From Candidatus Aenigmatarchaeota archaeon (GTDB lineage: Archaea > Aenigmatarchaeota > Aenigmatarchaeia > JACPZZ01), in the NCBI GenBank assembly GCA_016202815.1, contig JACQNZ010000006.1:1-64000 (forward strand): a stretch of DNA of 64,000 nt, read 5' to 3'. How positions within the stretch are numbered: position 1 is the stretch's first letter; the number at the start of each line of letters is the position of its first letter. Positions 45,328 through 56,722 of the stretch are shown here, one piece after another. Position numbers and translations under genes: made by a program. Below the pieces are notes generated by a model. The model was not told the origin of the DNA and made no database searches. It saw only the letters and a program-made list of their open reading frames with translations.

Positions 45328-46026
45328 ATGTCCAAACTAAACCGTTACGTGGTCTACCTGTTTGACGGAGACGGGCCTTTATTGAATTCCGCAGAACCTG
45401 CACTGGCTGCAATGAACCAGGTGCTGGAAAGTTTTGACCTGCCTCCCATGGGCGTAGATATGTGGAGGGAGAGGCAAACTTCGGATTTGAGGGGTTTTTA
45501 CGCATCACTGGGAATACCTTTGGATGCTGTGGGAGAGGCCATAAATCGTTACAGGGCGTTTTTTGGCGGCATGAAATATATGGTCACGGAACCCACCGAA
45601 GCTCTCAACGCCTTGCATGGCCTTAGGTCGAGGCGTGTGGGCGTGGTCACAAGTATGTCAAGAAAATCGTGGGACGAATATTCCAAACGGTTCGGTTATG
45701 ACGAGTTTATTGGGGTTTCTGTCACAAGAGACGACTGCGATGACGCAAAACCTTCACCGCGGCCTTTGTATCTTGCAATGGAAGTGTTGGGAATTCCCAG
45801 AAGGAAGATACGTGACCATAAGGTGCGCGGCATCATGGTCGGCGACAGTGTTGTGGATGTGCGGGCGGGCCGCGCGGCGGGCTTGGACACTGCGGCGATA
45901 GTCTATGAGGGAAGCTATAACAACCGGGAAAGGTTGCTGGCAAGTGAGCCTACGTACATAATCCCCCATATAGGAATCATAGCCGACAGGAGGGCGCTGA
46001 GCAACTTCCAGAGCAGGCACGACTAA
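45328..46026 (+). CDS. HAD-superfamily hydrolase
   Basis: YLFDGDGPLLNSAEPALAAMNQVLESF; GIMVGDSVVDVRAGRAAGLDTAAIVYEGSYN. Confidence 0.85.
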   Translation: MSKLNRYVVYLFDGDGPLLNSAEPALAAMNQVLESFDLPPMGVDMWRERQTSDLRGFYASLGIPLDAVGEAINRYRAFFGGMKYMVTEPTEALNALHGLRSRRVGVVTSMSRKSWDEYSKRFGYDEFIGVSVTRDDCDDAKPSPRPLYLAMEVLGIPRRKIRDHKVRGIMVGDSVVDVRAGRAAGLDTAAIVYEGSYNNRERLLASEPTYIIPHIGIIADRRALSNFQSRHD

Positions 46027-46085
46027 TAAAATAACTTGAACCCGAAAAGGCATTAATTGCAGAGAACAGATCTTATTGTGGCAAA

Positions 46086-46742
46086 ATGCAAAAGACTTGT
46101 TGCGTATTCGACATGAACGGCACGCTGCTGGACGATCTCGGTACGATGCATTCGATATTATGCGAAACGTTTGAAAGCCTCGGCAAAAAACGGCCGGCTT
46201 TGGCGGAATATCGGAGGTTTGCCGGTTACAGCGACTATTGGCCCTTGTATGAAAAGCACGGTTTCCAGAAATCGGATAAGGGACATGCGGATGAAACGTT
46301 CAGGAAAATTTTCGATGCAAAATATCCCGGATCCGTCAAACTTTTCGATGACGTCCGCGATACAATGGAAAAATTACGGGCTTCGGGTTTCGTTGTCGCA
46401 ATCGTTTCCAGCCAGGGAAGGAAAAGTGTGGAGTCAAAAATCAAAAAATGCGGGCTGGCCGGCTTAATAGATGTCGCTGTCAGCAGGGACGACGTAAAAC
46501 ACACAAAACCGTCTGCGGAACCGCTTTTGCTGGCTATCCGCAAGCTGGGAGTCCCCCCGGAGCGTGTAATCTGTGTCGGCGACCAGGCGGCGGATTTGCA
46601 AATGGCTCGCAACGCCGGCGTGTTTTCTGTGGCTGTTAGCAGGCGCGGCAGCTACGACACGCGGGAAACGCTTGCCAAGGCCAAACCGGATATAATGATA
46701 AACAAGTTAAGCAATATTTTGCGGCTATGCGGAGTGAAGTAG
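46086..46742 (+). CDS. HAD-superfamily hydrolase, DxNGT variant
   Basis: CVFDMNGTLLDDLGTMHSILCETFE; ICVGDQAADLQMARNAGVFSVAVSRRGSYDTRE. Confidence 0.85.
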   Translation: MQKTCCVFDMNGTLLDDLGTMHSILCETFESLGKKRPALAEYRRFAGYSDYWPLYEKHGFQKSDKGHADETFRKIFDAKYPGSVKLFDDVRDTMEKLRASGFVVAIVSSQGRKSVESKIKKCGLAGLIDVAVSRDDVKHTKPSAEPLLLAIRKLGVPPERVICVGDQAADLQMARNAGVFSVAVSRRGSYDTRETLAKAKPDIMINKLSNILRLCGVK

Positions 46743-46748
46743 CTTTTT

Positions 46749-47414
46749 ATGTCTGGCCATGTTCCTAAAAGTATGAAAATACAGTGTTACCTTTTTGACA
46801 TGAACGGTACTGTAAGGGACGACCTGCTGGCCACTTACAGGTCAACCAACGACGTCTTGGGGGAGTTCGGGATGAAGCCTATCAGCATGCACACTTACAG
46901 GCAAACGGATGAAACGGACTTCTGGCAATTGTACCACAGCTTAGGTTTCAAAGATTCTGACAGGCCGGGAGTGGGCGAACTGTTCAAGAAATATTTTCAT
47001 GCCAGGCACGAAAGCCTGGTAAGGGCTTTTCCGGGAGTAGCCGGAACTGTTCAGGAATTGAAAAGACGCGGATGCGTGGTTGGCATCGTTTCGAACATGC
47101 GTCACGAAAGGCTGGATTATCATATTGAGGAATGCGGATTGACAGGGCTCGTCGATGTGCGGGTCGGAAAAGGCGACACAGTGGAAGACAAACCTTCACC
47201 GCAGCCCCTGCTGGAAGCTTTCAGAAGGCTCGGGATCTCGCCAGAACACGGAAGTTATACCGGAGACAAAGTGACTGACATCGAAGCAGCGCACGCGGCC
47301 AACACGGTTGCAATAGCCATAACCCACAGGGGTGCCTACCACACGGAAAAGATGTTGCGTGAGGCTGCACCGGACAGGATTATCCGCAAATTCAGCTCTT
47401 TATTGTACTTTTAA
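46749..47414 (+). CDS. HAD-superfamily hydrolase, DxNGT variant
   Basis: YLFDMNGTVRDDLLATYRSTNDVLGEFG; SYTGDKVTDIEAAHAANTVAIAITHRGAYHTEK. Confidence 0.85.
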   Translation: MSGHVPKSMKIQCYLFDMNGTVRDDLLATYRSTNDVLGEFGMKPISMHTYRQTDETDFWQLYHSLGFKDSDRPGVGELFKKYFHARHESLVRAFPGVAGTVQELKRRGCVVGIVSNMRHERLDYHIEECGLTGLVDVRVGKGDTVEDKPSPQPLLEAFRRLGISPEHGSYTGDKVTDIEAAHAANTVAIAITHRGAYHTEKMLREAAPDRIIRKFSSLLYF

Positions 47415-47437
47415 GTCTGATCCCATTTTAACTTTGT

Positions 47438-48343
47438 ATGAAGCATGTATCTGTCGAACTCGAAGGCATCCGGGGAGCAGGCAAGTCCACGTTGGCGCAG
47501 ATGCTTTATGAAAGAAGCGCGGACGCTGTGGTTTGCGAAAAGAGAAAAATTTATCCTTACGACCGCGCCAAAGCCCGCGTTTACACCATCCTTAACAATA
47601 TGCTGGCCACCGAGGAATGGATGAAGTTGGACGAACGTGTGAGGCGCGGAAAGGGCGCGGAAAGGATGGGTGAAATAACAGCCGAGGACGCCGCTTATCA
47701 GGCTGTTCTGGAATTTCCGGATTTGCGCAATGTTTTCCAGGCAGCGCTGGATTATTCGGCAAAATTTGCAGGAGAGCAGGCGAAAAAACAGGCGCTTATA
47801 GCGTACATGTACACAACAGACAGGGCCGAAGCCAGTGAATGGGTGCGGCAGCAGATGCAAAATCATGACGTCATCTTTGACAGGTGGAGGCTTTCTGGAT
47901 GTGCTTACCAGGAAGCGCCGGGTTACGGTTGGCGGGATATCAAAAGGCTTCACGACGAACTTGGCGTGACTGTCCCGAGCGTAGAAATTGTGCTGACCTT
48001 GCCTCTGGAGGAGATAAACAGCAGGCGATATTTCAGGTTGATGGAAGGAACGAGAAGTACCGGCGCAATGGTCGGACGGGCCGAGGCGAACCTGGCAGAA
48101 GAAAGAAGGCGGATGGCGGTGTTCCTGGAAATGGCGCAGGAATTGGATGACACAGGAATCTTTGTTGTTGAAAACATGGGTGTAGGCGTAAGAGGAATAA
48201 GAAAGCAGGTGGAACAGGCCCTGCCGGCGTACCGGGTTGTCGAAAGAATTGTAAGGGACGCAGGCTTCGCATTGAAGGACAGTTCAACCGAAAATTGGGA
48301 AGATCCTGAAACCTTGGAAAGGATCCGGGCTGCCCAGATGTGA
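47438..48343 (+). CDS. Thymidylate kinase-like P-loop kinase with C-terminal extension
   Basis: VELEGIRGAGKSTLAQMLYE; DVIFDRWRLSGCAYQ. Confidence 0.75.
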   Translation: MKHVSVELEGIRGAGKSTLAQMLYERSADAVVCEKRKIYPYDRAKARVYTILNNMLATEEWMKLDERVRRGKGAERMGEITAEDAAYQAVLEFPDLRNVFQAALDYSAKFAGEQAKKQALIAYMYTTDRAEASEWVRQQMQNHDVIFDRWRLSGCAYQEAPGYGWRDIKRLHDELGVTVPSVEIVLTLPLEEINSRRYFRLMEGTRSTGAMVGRAEANLAEERRRMAVFLEMAQELDDTGIFVVENMGVGVRGIRKQVEQALPAYRVVERIVRDAGFALKDSSTENWEDPETLERIRAAQM

Positions 48344-48388
48344 TTTAATCGTTCCGCGCATCAAATTTTCGGGATCTATGGTGGCTTC

Positions 48389-49042
48389 ATGATAGACAAA
48401 TGCGTCTTATTGGACATGAATGGGACTATAAGGAACGATCTGCATGTGGTTTACCGTTCAATGTCCGAAGTGTTCGAACGTTTTGGGAAACGCCCTCCCG
48501 CACTGGATGAATATCGGAGGACGCACAATGTGCATTATTGGGACCTGTACCGGAAGCATGGATTTTTGGATTCGGAGAAACCGGCTGCTGATGCCATTTT
48601 CAGCGACCTTTTCTTCAGAAAGTACGCGCATTTGGCAAGGCCTTTTCCGGACGCTGTGGGCACGGTATTGGAAATATCCGCACGCGGAATTCCTGTGGGC
48701 ATAGTGTCCAATCTGGAAAGAAATGTGCTTGGCATGTACATGGAACAATATGGATTGTCCGGGTTTGTTTCTGTCAGCGTTTGCAGGGAAGACGTGGGCG
48801 AAGTAAAGCCGTCGCCTGCTTCCATACTCTTCGCGTTTGAAAAACTGGGCATACCGCCCGAACACGGAAGTTATACCGGAGACCAGTCGCAGGATGTAAT
48901 TGCCGCACACGCAGCTCGTACTACAGCGATAGCCGTTAGCAGGCGCGGCAGCTATCACACGAGAAGAATGCTGGAAGAAGCGAAACCCGACATAATTATC
49001 ACGAGGTTGAGCGACCTTCTGCTCGTGGACCGGAGCGCGTAA
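48389..49042 (+). CDS. HAD-superfamily hydrolase, DxNGT variant
   Basis: VLLDMNGTIRNDLHVVYRSMSEVFERFG; SYTGDQSQDVIAAHAARTTAIAVSRRGSYHTRR. Confidence 0.85.
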   Translation: MIDKCVLLDMNGTIRNDLHVVYRSMSEVFERFGKRPPALDEYRRTHNVHYWDLYRKHGFLDSEKPAADAIFSDLFFRKYAHLARPFPDAVGTVLEISARGIPVGIVSNLERNVLGMYMEQYGLSGFVSVSVCREDVGEVKPSPASILFAFEKLGIPPEHGSYTGDQSQDVIAAHAARTTAIAVSRRGSYHTRRMLEEAKPDIIITRLSDLLLVDRSA

Positions 49043-49043
49043 T

Positions 49044-50009
49044 TCAGCTCATCAGCAGGTCCAGAAGTTTTTTTTTCAGCCTCGGCAAATCTGCGCCAAC
49101 AACCCCGCGGACATTGCCGCTGTTGGTTAATTTTGTATGCGTCAAGCCTTTCTCATCCGTGTCTATTTCCACACGCCTGAAATCAAAATACTGTCCGAGG
49201 GCCATGGCACCCAAAGCCACCAAGTCGTACATCAATATTACAGGCTCGACGCCGGCCGGCAACACATTTTTCATGTGCCTGTCCCTTTGTTTTATCATTT
49301 TGAAAAGTTCTCTTTGTGCCTCGTTGCCTGAGCTAAGCGGTTCAAAGTCTTCAAGCGTTAGCCATCGGTAGCCTCCGACATTTTTTCCCACGATGTAAAT
49401 TTCTGCACCCGAGCTTAGCACGTCCCTCGCGGCATTTATGTCAAGCCTGAAATTGTGGTCAGGCCTTTTCTTGAGATGGTGCGGAGCGTTCGGCGATTCG
49501 TCATATTGACCCACATGGCCTCCCATCAGGAAAACTCTTTTCAATTTTTTCGGATCCGCTGATTTAAGGGTTTCAGCCACGTCTGTAAGCGGCGCTAAAG
49601 AAAGCAATGTGTAAGACCCGGGGTTCAAATTTATCTCATCCGCGGCGTACGCAACGCCGCCGGGATTTATTCCAAGCTCCCCGTCGCTGCTGCTGAGAGG
49701 CAGCCCGGCAACAAAATCGTACGCTGTTTCCTGCATGCGAAAATTACCGTCGTCTGTGCTTACGCCTTTGCCGTACCTCACTTCAACGCCCGGCCGGCCC
49801 GCTAGTCGCAAAAATTGTTTCGTGCCAGCCGCCTTTGTGCGCGCATCGTCGCACGTGGTCACTACCAGTCTTAGGTCTATGGAACCGGCTCTTGTGGAAG
49901 CATACAAAGCTGCGGCATCGTCGCTGTCGTCGAATATGTCCGTGTACATTATTAGGCGGTTGGCCATACCAATAGCATGGATGGAAAGTCTTAAAAAGGC
50001 GCTAACCAA
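49044..50009 (-). CDS. Inosine/uridine-preferring nucleoside hydrolase-like protein
   Basis: [74 protein letters not shown]. Confidence 0.72.
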   Translation of the reverse strand: MVSAFLRLSIHAIGMANRLIMYTDIFDDSDDAAALYASTRAGSIDLRLVVTTCDDARTKAAGTKQFLRLAGRPGVEVRYGKGVSTDDGNFRMQETAYDFVAGLPLSSSDGELGINPGGVAYAADEINLNPGSYTLLSLAPLTDVAETLKSADPKKLKRVFLMGGHVGQYDESPNAPHHLKKRPDHNFRLDINAARDVLSSGAEIYIVGKNVGGYRWLTLEDFEPLSSGNEAQRELFKMIKQRDRHMKNVLPAGVEPVILMYDLVALGAMALGQYFDFRRVEIDTDEKGLTHTKLTNSGNVRGVVGADLPRLKKKLLDLLMS

Positions 50010-53000
50010 CGTAACTTAACTGCTCTCTTAACTCGTCTTTCTGCTCGGCCTTCTTCATTTTTTCAAAAACCGCCTGATAGGCGCGCATCAATTCCGGCGA
50101 TAAGGACGGTTTAATCACTTTCATCATCCCTTCGAAATGCCTCCATTTAACTTCTTTCGCCTTTATGTCCTCGCGCAAAGCTGCGATCGCAGCCTCGCGG
50201 CACAGCGCCTCGATATCCGCGCCGGAATAACCTTCCGTTTCCTTTGCCAATTTGTCAATAGCGACGTCCTTGCTTAACGGCATGTCTTTTGTGTGAACCT
50301 CAAAAATCTTTTCCCTGTTCGCAGCGTCTGGTGCGCTCACAAGTATATGACGGTCGAAACGGCCTGGCCGGAGCAGCGCCGGATCAAGTATGTCCGGCCG
50401 GTTCGTAGCAGCGATGATAATAACATCATGCAAATCTTCCAGCCCGGACATTTCCGTTAGCAATTGTGAGACAACCTGTTCCGTTACGCGTGATCCCATT
50501 TCCAATCCGCGTCTAGGAGCCAAGGCGTCGATCTCGTCAAAGAACACGATCGCAGGAGAGACTTGGCGCGCGCGCCTGAATATTTCGCGCACAGCCTTTT
50601 CGCTTTCGCCGACCCATTTTGATAACAGCTCCGGCCCTTTGACAGATATGAAATTCAAACCTGCTTCGTTGGCCACAGCTTTAACGATCATCGTTTTTCC
50701 GCATCCCGGCGGGCCGTATAGCAAGACGCCATGCGGCGGCTTTATGCCCATTTTTTTGAACGCGTCCGGATGCTGCAATGGCCATTCGATAACCTCCTGA
50801 AGCCGTTCTTTTAGATCCTCCAACCCGCCTATGTCAGACCATTTCACGTTCGGAATTTCCACCAGAACCTCCCTCATCGCAGACGGTTCGACAATCTTAA
50901 GCGCGTTTTCAAAATCAACCGAAGTAACAATAAGTTTTTCCATTATTTCCACTGGTATTTCGCCTTCTTCCCTCCATCTTATTTCCGGCAACACACGGCG
51001 TAAAACGGATATCGCCGCCTCTTTAGCCAGCGCCTCGACATCCGCTCCGACAAAGCCGTGCGTTCGGGCGGCTAAATCGTCGATGCTGACGCTTTTATCA
51101 AGCGGCATGTTTCTTGTGTGGATCTGCAGGACCTCACGCCGCCCTTTGCGGTCCGGTACGCCTATTTCGACCTCTCTGTCGAAACGTCCCGGCCTTCGCA
51201 ATGCGGGATCGATTGCGTTTTCGCGGTTCGTCGCAGCGATTACGACAACACGCCCGCGCTTTCTCATGCCATCCATCAATGAAAGCAACTGGGCAACAAC
51301 GCGCCGCTCGACCTCGCCCGTTACCTCCTCTCTTTTTGGCGCAATGGCATCAACCTCGTCTATGAAAACGACACTCGGCGCGTTTTTTTCGGCATCCTCG
51401 AAAATTTTGCGTAAATTTTCCTCCGACTGGCCGTACCATTTGCTGTTGTGCATAACATGGCCATGTGCAGTTATGAAATTATCCGATAATGTGCCGAAAT
51501 CGTATAGAATTTTTTCTTGGTTTATTTTATTTATAGAAACCACTGTGTCCAGGAGTAATTTTCTATTTATTAAATTTTCTACAAACATTATGAAACTTTT
51601 TTCGGATTCGTTCATTTCATTTCTTTTATTTTTTGTTAATTCCAATAAAGTTTCCAAAGTAAATACAGTAGGCCTTTTTCTAAGGTTAATGTAAGGTTCA
51701 ATCTTTAAGTTATTTCCATACGCGATTTTATGATTTTTAAAAATGTCCTTGAACATTCTTATCAAATCTTCAGGCACATATTCGTATGAACGGTCAGAAC
51801 TCATAACATTATAGTCAGTCAAAGCTAAGCTGTCTAACAATTTCTTGAAATGCTGTAAATTGTACTTGCCTTTTAATATTAATTTGTACATGTCGCTGAA
51901 TTTATTTTTGTGTTTTACCGGACCATTGAAAATAACACCCCTTGAAAATCCAGCTTTCATCAATAATTCCAAAGCTTTTTTGTCGACGCTGTAAACGATG
52001 AGTGAGTGTGCGCCTTTTGTTCCATCTGTTACCAGCAAGCCTAAGATAAAAGCTGCATACAACTTGCTATCAAATTTAGCCATCCAGCTCTGTAAAAATT
52101 CTATATAATCTTTTTTGCCAGACTTGAATCCGAGGAAGTTCATGAATTTTACAAGTTCTGTGGAATAAATTACGGTTCTGTCGGCTTTTTCGTCCAGGTA
52201 TTGTTTGAAGTTGTTGATACCAAAAGTCTCCTCGGAAAATTTCATAAATTTATCGTGTAGTGTGCGATTCTTTCCGGTAAATGTTATGTTGTCGTCGCCT
52301 ACGTGGCCATCGCCAGCTATTAATCCTAAAAGGAATGATAGTTTTTCGTCGAATTTTTCTGGGATTTTTATTTTTCCGGAGCTTTTGTAATCTATCGTAG
52401 GTTTATCTAATTCTGATATAACTTGGGTTACAGCATATTCATCCTCTTTCAGGAAAGGCGGAGTTTTCCAGGATATCCCGGATTTGGAAAATATCAAAAT
52501 AGGATGGTTAGACGAGACTTCATAATCTGCGGTCCCGAATTTTACCTCATAATAATAAGGTGCCTTTACTTGTGTTGTTTCGATTATAGTTGTGTCATCT
52601 TTCTTTAGGGACGGATTATTCATGCCCAGTAAATTTCCATTCGCCGCATAGGATGTATGGTTATCACCGCTTCCTATGACATTTCGTTTGCTTGTTTCAA
52701 AAATTTCCTTGGCAGTTTTTATTCCTCCGGATGATATCAAGGGGGTATTTTCCGAAACGCACATTATTTCCGGCCCGCTTATTGTTAAGAAATTCGCACC
52801 GGATTCGTTTGCAACAGCCCGCGCTAACAAGGTCTTTCCGGTCCCGGGCGGGCCGTACAGCAGGATCCCTTTCGGCGGTTCTATGCCGAGGCGCTCGAAC
52901 AATTCCGGATGTCGTAACGGCAATTCTACCATTTCCCTGATTTTTTGTATCGCGTCGCCCAGCCCGCCGATGTCTTCGTAAGTTACGGAAGGAATTTTCT

Positions 53001-53607
53001 TTTCGTCGACCTCTACCGCTTCAGTCAATAATTCCATTTCCGTTAAATCTGTGACTTTGACAATCCCCTCGGGTTGCGTTTTTACAACCATTAATTTTAT
53101 GTCGCCCGGAAAGCCTATCGGCAGGCCGAAAAAGAAATTCTCGACATCGACACCGAAAAACTCATCGAACATCGTGTTAGTTCGTTTGCGGTAAACGGGC
53201 GATGGTGATATTATATCGCCTTTAACGAGCGGCCTCATTATCAGGTTTTGCCGCAGCAAATTCGGGCTTACCGTTAGCAAAATGCCTTTTTGCGCGGGTG
53301 CCAGGACAACTTTTTTCGCCTCTTTCGTTTCCGCCTTGCGGATCTTTACCATTTCGCCCAGTCCGACGGACGCGTTCATCCTGAGCAGCCCGTCCATTCG
53401 TACGATATTCAGCCCGACGTCAGCGGGGTAGGCGCGAACAGCGATCGCTGCTGTTTTTTTCTGGTTTTCAAGCTCGACAACATCGCCTTCCCGGATGTTC
53501 AGGGACTTCATCGCGGTCATGTCCATCCTGACTATGCCCCGGCCGACTTCGGACCTGTTCGTTAATTCGCCGACCTTCAGCTTGATCTCTACTTTTTCTT
53601 CTTTCAT
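50002..53607 (-). CDS. CDC48/VCP-like AAA ATPase containing an intein
   Basis: Two AAA modules ([77 protein letters not shown]); 1201 aa, about 762 aa after intein removal. Confidence 0.96.
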   Translation of the reverse strand: MKEEKVEIKLKVGELTNRSEVGRGIVRMDMTAMKSLNIREGDVVELENQKKTAAIAVRAYPADVGLNIVRMDGLLRMNASVGLGEMVKIRKAETKEAKKVVLAPAQKGILLTVSPNLLRQNLIMRPLVKGDIISPSPVYRKRTNTMFDEFFGVDVENFFFGLPIGFPGDIKLMVVKTQPEGIVKVTDLTEMELLTEAVEVDEKKIPSVTYEDIGGLGDAIQKIREMVELPLRHPELFERLGIEPPKGILLYGPPGTGKTLLARAVANESGANFLTISGPEIMCVSENTPLISSGGIKTAKEIFETSKRNVIGSGDNHTSYAANGNLLGMNNPSLKKDDTTIIETTQVKAPYYYEVKFGTADYEVSSNHPILIFSKSGISWKTPPFLKEDEYAVTQVISELDKPTIDYKSSGKIKIPEKFDEKLSFLLGLIAGDGHVGDDNITFTGKNRTLHDKFMKFSEETFGINNFKQYLDEKADRTVIYSTELVKFMNFLGFKSGKKDYIEFLQSWMAKFDSKLYAAFILGLLVTDGTKGAHSLIVYSVDKKALELLMKAGFSRGVIFNGPVKHKNKFSDMYKLILKGKYNLQHFKKLLDSLALTDYNVMSSDRSYEYVPEDLIRMFKDIFKNHKIAYGNNLKIEPYINLRKRPTVFTLETLLELTKNKRNEMNESEKSFIMFVENLINRKLLLDTVVSINKINQEKILYDFGTLSDNFITAHGHVMHNSKWYGQSEENLRKIFEDAEKNAPSVVFIDEVDAIAPKREEVTGEVERRVVAQLLSLMDGMRKRGRVVVIAATNRENAIDPALRRPGRFDREVEIGVPDRKGRREVLQIHTRNMPLDKSVSIDDLAARTHGFVGADVEALAKEAAISVLRRVLPEIRWREEGEIPVEIMEKLIVTSVDFENALKIVEPSAMREVLVEIPNVKWSDIGGLEDLKERLQEVIEWPLQHPDAFKKMGIKPPHGVLLYGPPGCGKTMIVKAVANEAGLNFISVKGPELLSKWVGESEKAVREIFRRARQVSPAIVFFDEIDALAPRRGLEMGSRVTEQVVSQLLTEMSGLEDLHDVIIIAATNRPDILDPALLRPGRFDRHILVSAPDAANREKIFEVHTKDMPLSKDVAIDKLAKETEGYSGADIEALCREAAIAALREDIKAKEVKWRHFEGMMKVIKPSLSPELMRAYQAVFEKMKKAEQKDELREQLSYVG
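51445..52761 (-). mobile_element. Intein (439 aa) with LAGLIDADG-type homing endonuclease domain
   Basis: Starts [18 protein letters not shown], ends [26 protein letters not shown]-like blocks LLGLIAGDG and [11 protein letters not shown]-rich relative to exteins. Confidence 0.94.
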
Positions 53608-53630
53608 GCAAAATCACTGTAATACATATT

Positions 53631-54002
53631 TCATTCTTCGCTTAAATCGCTCTCATTCGCCTTTTTTTCGAGCAGGCGCACCTCGTCCGGCGTCAGCAAA
53701 ACTTGGAACGTTTTCCAATGGACCTTGTTCTCCCATCCGTCAAAGTAATCCAGCACCCTTTGCATCTCTTCCATCGCGACTATGAAAACTGAATTGTCAA
53801 CTTTTATGTGCGGTACCTCGTTCATGACACCTTCCCTGTGGTAATGGTAAACGCTGTTATTTTTTTTTATAACCTGTTCCCAGCCGTAAAGGCCGCGAAA
53901 AAATTTGTTTCTCTCATAACTTGAGCCAAATTTGGAACAGTCCATGTCAAATGATATCAGCACAGCCGTGCTATTCCCGTCTTTCCTGATCTCTATCCTC
54001 AT
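53631..54002 (-). CDS. Hypothetical protein, 123 aa
   Basis: Intact ORF upstream of CDC48 on the same strand; downstream partner of the 48-aa ORF. Confidence 0.55.
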   Translation of the reverse strand: MRIEIRKDGNSTAVLISFDMDCSKFGSSYERNKFFRGLYGWEQVIKKNNSVYHYHREGVMNEVPHIKVDNSVFIVAMEEMQRVLDYFDGWENKVHWKTFQVLLTPDEVRLLEKKANESDLSEE

Positions 54003-54011
54003 TTAGATCGC

Positions 54012-54158
54012 CTAGTTGTCCTGAAGGTTGATTTTGTCCTTGTTCAGATTCAGCAGTGCCATGAACGCCTCTGCCCTTGTGTCGAATATGGCAAACACGG
54101 GAGTTTCGCCTATCGACTGTATCGTGACCTGTTGCTTTTTCGGGGGCAAAGTTTCCAT
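54012..54158 (-). CDS. Hypothetical micro-protein, 48 aa
   Basis: METLPPKKQQVTIQSIGETPVFAIFDTRAEAFMALLNLNKDKINLQDN*; same strand, 9 nt upstream of the 123-aa ORF. Confidence 0.5.
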   Translation of the reverse strand: METLPPKKQQVTIQSIGETPVFAIFDTRAEAFMALLNLNKDKINLQDN

Positions 54159-54229
54159 GTCATCACAATTTGTGTATACTTGATCTAAAATATGTCGGCA
54201 CAGGTATTTAAATTTATGGTTTAGTTAAT

Positions 54230-54841
54230 CTAAACTTTCCCGTGCCTTTTCAGGTGCTTCCAGGCCAGGAAAGCTGCAAACAGCAAGACAGCCAAAACAA
54301 TGGCTATGTCCAGCAACTCGCTGTACTTTTTGACCAGGCCCCAATTTTCCCTCAGTTGCATGCCGGTCCACAAAAGGAACGTGTTCCACACGGTCGCCCC
54401 TGCAAGAGTTACTCCAATGAAGCGTCTTAGGTTCATCTTGGCAAGTCCGGCCGGCAGCGAGATTAAATGACGTATAACAGGTATGAAGCGGCCGGCAAAA
54501 ACCGTTGAATCGCCGTGCTTCCTAAACCACTTTTCCGTCCAGCTTAGTTCGGTTTTGTCGAGAAGAAACAGCCTGCCGAACCTGTGCACCATTTCCCTTT
54601 CTCCATGGTATGCTATGAAATACGAAACCAACGAGCCCGTGATTGACGCAAAGCTGCTGATCAAAACGACAAGAAGGAAATTCATCCTGCCGTCCGCCAC
54701 TAAAAAACCGGCAAAAGGCATGACAAGTTCGCTTGGCACAGGCGCTACCATGCTTTCAAGCGTCATCAGGGCAAAAATTCCAAAATAACCCGTGGAACCT
54801 ATCAGGCCCGTGAAAATTTCGCTTAGCTGTTCGAAAAGCAT
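54230..54841 (-). CDS. DedA/SNARE-associated family membrane protein
   Basis: LESMVAPVPSELVMPFAGFL; FAGRFIPVIRHLISLPAGLAKMNLRRF. Confidence 0.9.
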   Translation of the reverse strand: MLFEQLSEIFTGLIGSTGYFGIFALMTLESMVAPVPSELVMPFAGFLVADGRMNFLLVVLISSFASITGSLVSYFIAYHGEREMVHRFGRLFLLDKTELSWTEKWFRKHGDSTVFAGRFIPVIRHLISLPAGLAKMNLRRFIGVTLAGATVWNTFLLWTGMQLRENWGLVKKYSELLDIAIVLAVLLFAAFLAWKHLKRHGKV

Positions 54842-54908
54842 TATTATCCCGTTTCAGATGAATTTGTATGATCTATGATTTAAACAAAAGAAGGCAAACA
54901 ATTAAATT

Positions 54909-56714
54909 GTGGCCGGTAAAAAACTGGAAAAAGAATTGACGCTTTTTAACGCTATTCTTTACGGCGTCGGTGTTATCCTTGGCGCAGGCATCTATGTCCT
55001 TATCGGGCAAGGGGCGGCGATCGCCGGCAACGCATTGTGGATTTCTTTCGTCGTCGCCGCTTTCATAGCAGCGTTCACCGGGTTTAGCTACGCTGAATTG
55101 GCGGGCATGTTCCCGCGCAACGCAGCGGAATACGTCTACACGAAAAACGCGTTCAGGAACAATTCCCTCGCGTTTATCGCGCAATGGATAATGCTATTCA
55201 CCCTCATTGTAAGCGCCGCGACCGTCGCGCTGGGATTCGGCGGGTATTTTTCGGTGTTAACAGGCGTACAGCCGCCTGTTGCGGCAGCCGCGTTGATCGC
55301 GGTGTTGTCCGTTATCAACTACAGGGGCATAAGGCTATCCACGCGCTTTAACACGTTTTCCACAATCACGGAAATTTCAGGCCTCGTCCTGGTCGTTGTC
55401 GCAGGCACATTTTTCATAGGAAAAACGAAAGTAGACATGTTCTACTCGCCCTCGGGCATGCAGGGCATATTTTCTGCGGCGTCCCTGATATTTTTTGCGT
55501 ACATTGGGTTCGAGGAAATAGTCAACCTGTCCGAAGACACGAAAAAAGCCAGAAACATTGTCCCTAAGGCACTGGTAATTTCGCTTGCAATATCAACCTT
55601 GTTCTACATACTCGTTTCGTTGTCATCGGTCAGCATTCTCGGCGCCGACAGGCTGGGGGCGTCAAAAGCGCCATTGGCGGACGTGATTTCTGCGGTTTTT
55701 CCTTCGGGGGGCCTTTTGATGTCGTTAATAGCCCTTTTCGCAACAGCCAACACAGTCATGGTCATAATGCTCGTTGCATCGAGGATGATATATGGACTGG
55801 CCCGCAATAATTCCATGCCGGCTGTCTTGGGCAGGATAGGCCCGACCGGGACGCCTCATGTATCGATTGCCGTCGTGTTAATGTTCTCGCTGTTATCGCT
55901 CCTTTTTGGGGGCATAAAAACCATAGCGTTGCTGACAGACCTGGGTATCTTCACAGTTTACATCCTCATCAACTTGTCCCTGATAATCCTGCGTTACAAA
56001 AAGCCGGCAATAAAAGGGACTTTCAGGTCACCGCTGAATTTTGGCAGGTTTCCGGTGTTGGCTTTGTTTGGCATTTTAAGCAGCGCTTACATGCTTACCC
56101 ATTTTCCGGCAGAACTTTTCGTTATAGAGTCCGGCATCATATTGGTTGGCCTCGTGCTTTACAAGTCGTTCAGGAAAGTTGTTGCTACGAAAAGAAAATT
56201 TTATGCAGACCTTTTCAGGAAGTCCCTGGATGCCATAAGCGGTGCGGATTTATTTAAGGAAACATTAAAGTATCCTATGGAAGTTTCCTCAATAATGATA
56301 CGCGACGTGAAGACAGTTTCACCCCGGGACAACGTGAAGAAGATCGTGGGCATAATGAACCGCCACAGGCTGGGTTCTTTGGTCGTTATCGAAAACGACA
56401 AGCCTACGGGCATAATCACAGAAAGGGACATACTCAGGAAAGTAGTTTCTAAGAACTTGGTGCCGGAAGACGTTACGGCGCAGGACATAATGACAAAAAG
56501 CCTTGCAACAGTCAATCCTGCGGACAGCGTTGTTGATGCCATAGAGCTGATGGCTTCCAGAAACATTAAAAAACTGCCCGTTGTCGACAACGGCGAATTG
56601 GTGGGGATAATAACGGCCAGCGACATCCTAAAAAGCGGTGAAGAAATAGAATACGCCGTGCTAAAAAAATTGGCGAAGTTCCTGCCAGTTTCCCGGACTG
56701 CGGCCGCGGGCTAG
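54909..56714 (+). CDS. APC-superfamily amino acid transporter with C-terminal CBS pair
   Basis: YGVGVILGAGIYVLIGQGAAIAGNALW; CBS repeats MIRDVKTVSPRDNVKKIVGIM.. and MTKSLATVNPADSVVDAIELM.. Confidence 0.93.
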   Translation: MAGKKLEKELTLFNAILYGVGVILGAGIYVLIGQGAAIAGNALWISFVVAAFIAAFTGFSYAELAGMFPRNAAEYVYTKNAFRNNSLAFIAQWIMLFTLIVSAATVALGFGGYFSVLTGVQPPVAAAALIAVLSVINYRGIRLSTRFNTFSTITEISGLVLVVVAGTFFIGKTKVDMFYSPSGMQGIFSAASLIFFAYIGFEEIVNLSEDTKKARNIVPKALVISLAISTLFYILVSLSSVSILGADRLGASKAPLADVISAVFPSGGLLMSLIALFATANTVMVIMLVASRMIYGLARNNSMPAVLGRIGPTGTPHVSIAVVLMFSLLSLLFGGIKTIALLTDLGIFTVYILINLSLIILRYKKPAIKGTFRSPLNFGRFPVLALFGILSSAYMLTHFPAELFVIESGIILVGLVLYKSFRKVVATKRKFYADLFRKSLDAISGADLFKETLKYPMEVSSIMIRDVKTVSPRDNVKKIVGIMNRHRLGSLVVIENDKPTGIITERDILRKVVSKNLVPEDVTAQDIMTKSLATVNPADSVVDAIELMASRNIKKLPVVDNGELVGIITASDILKSGEEIEYAVLKKLAKFLPVSRTAAAG

Positions 56715-56722
56715 ACCAGGCT

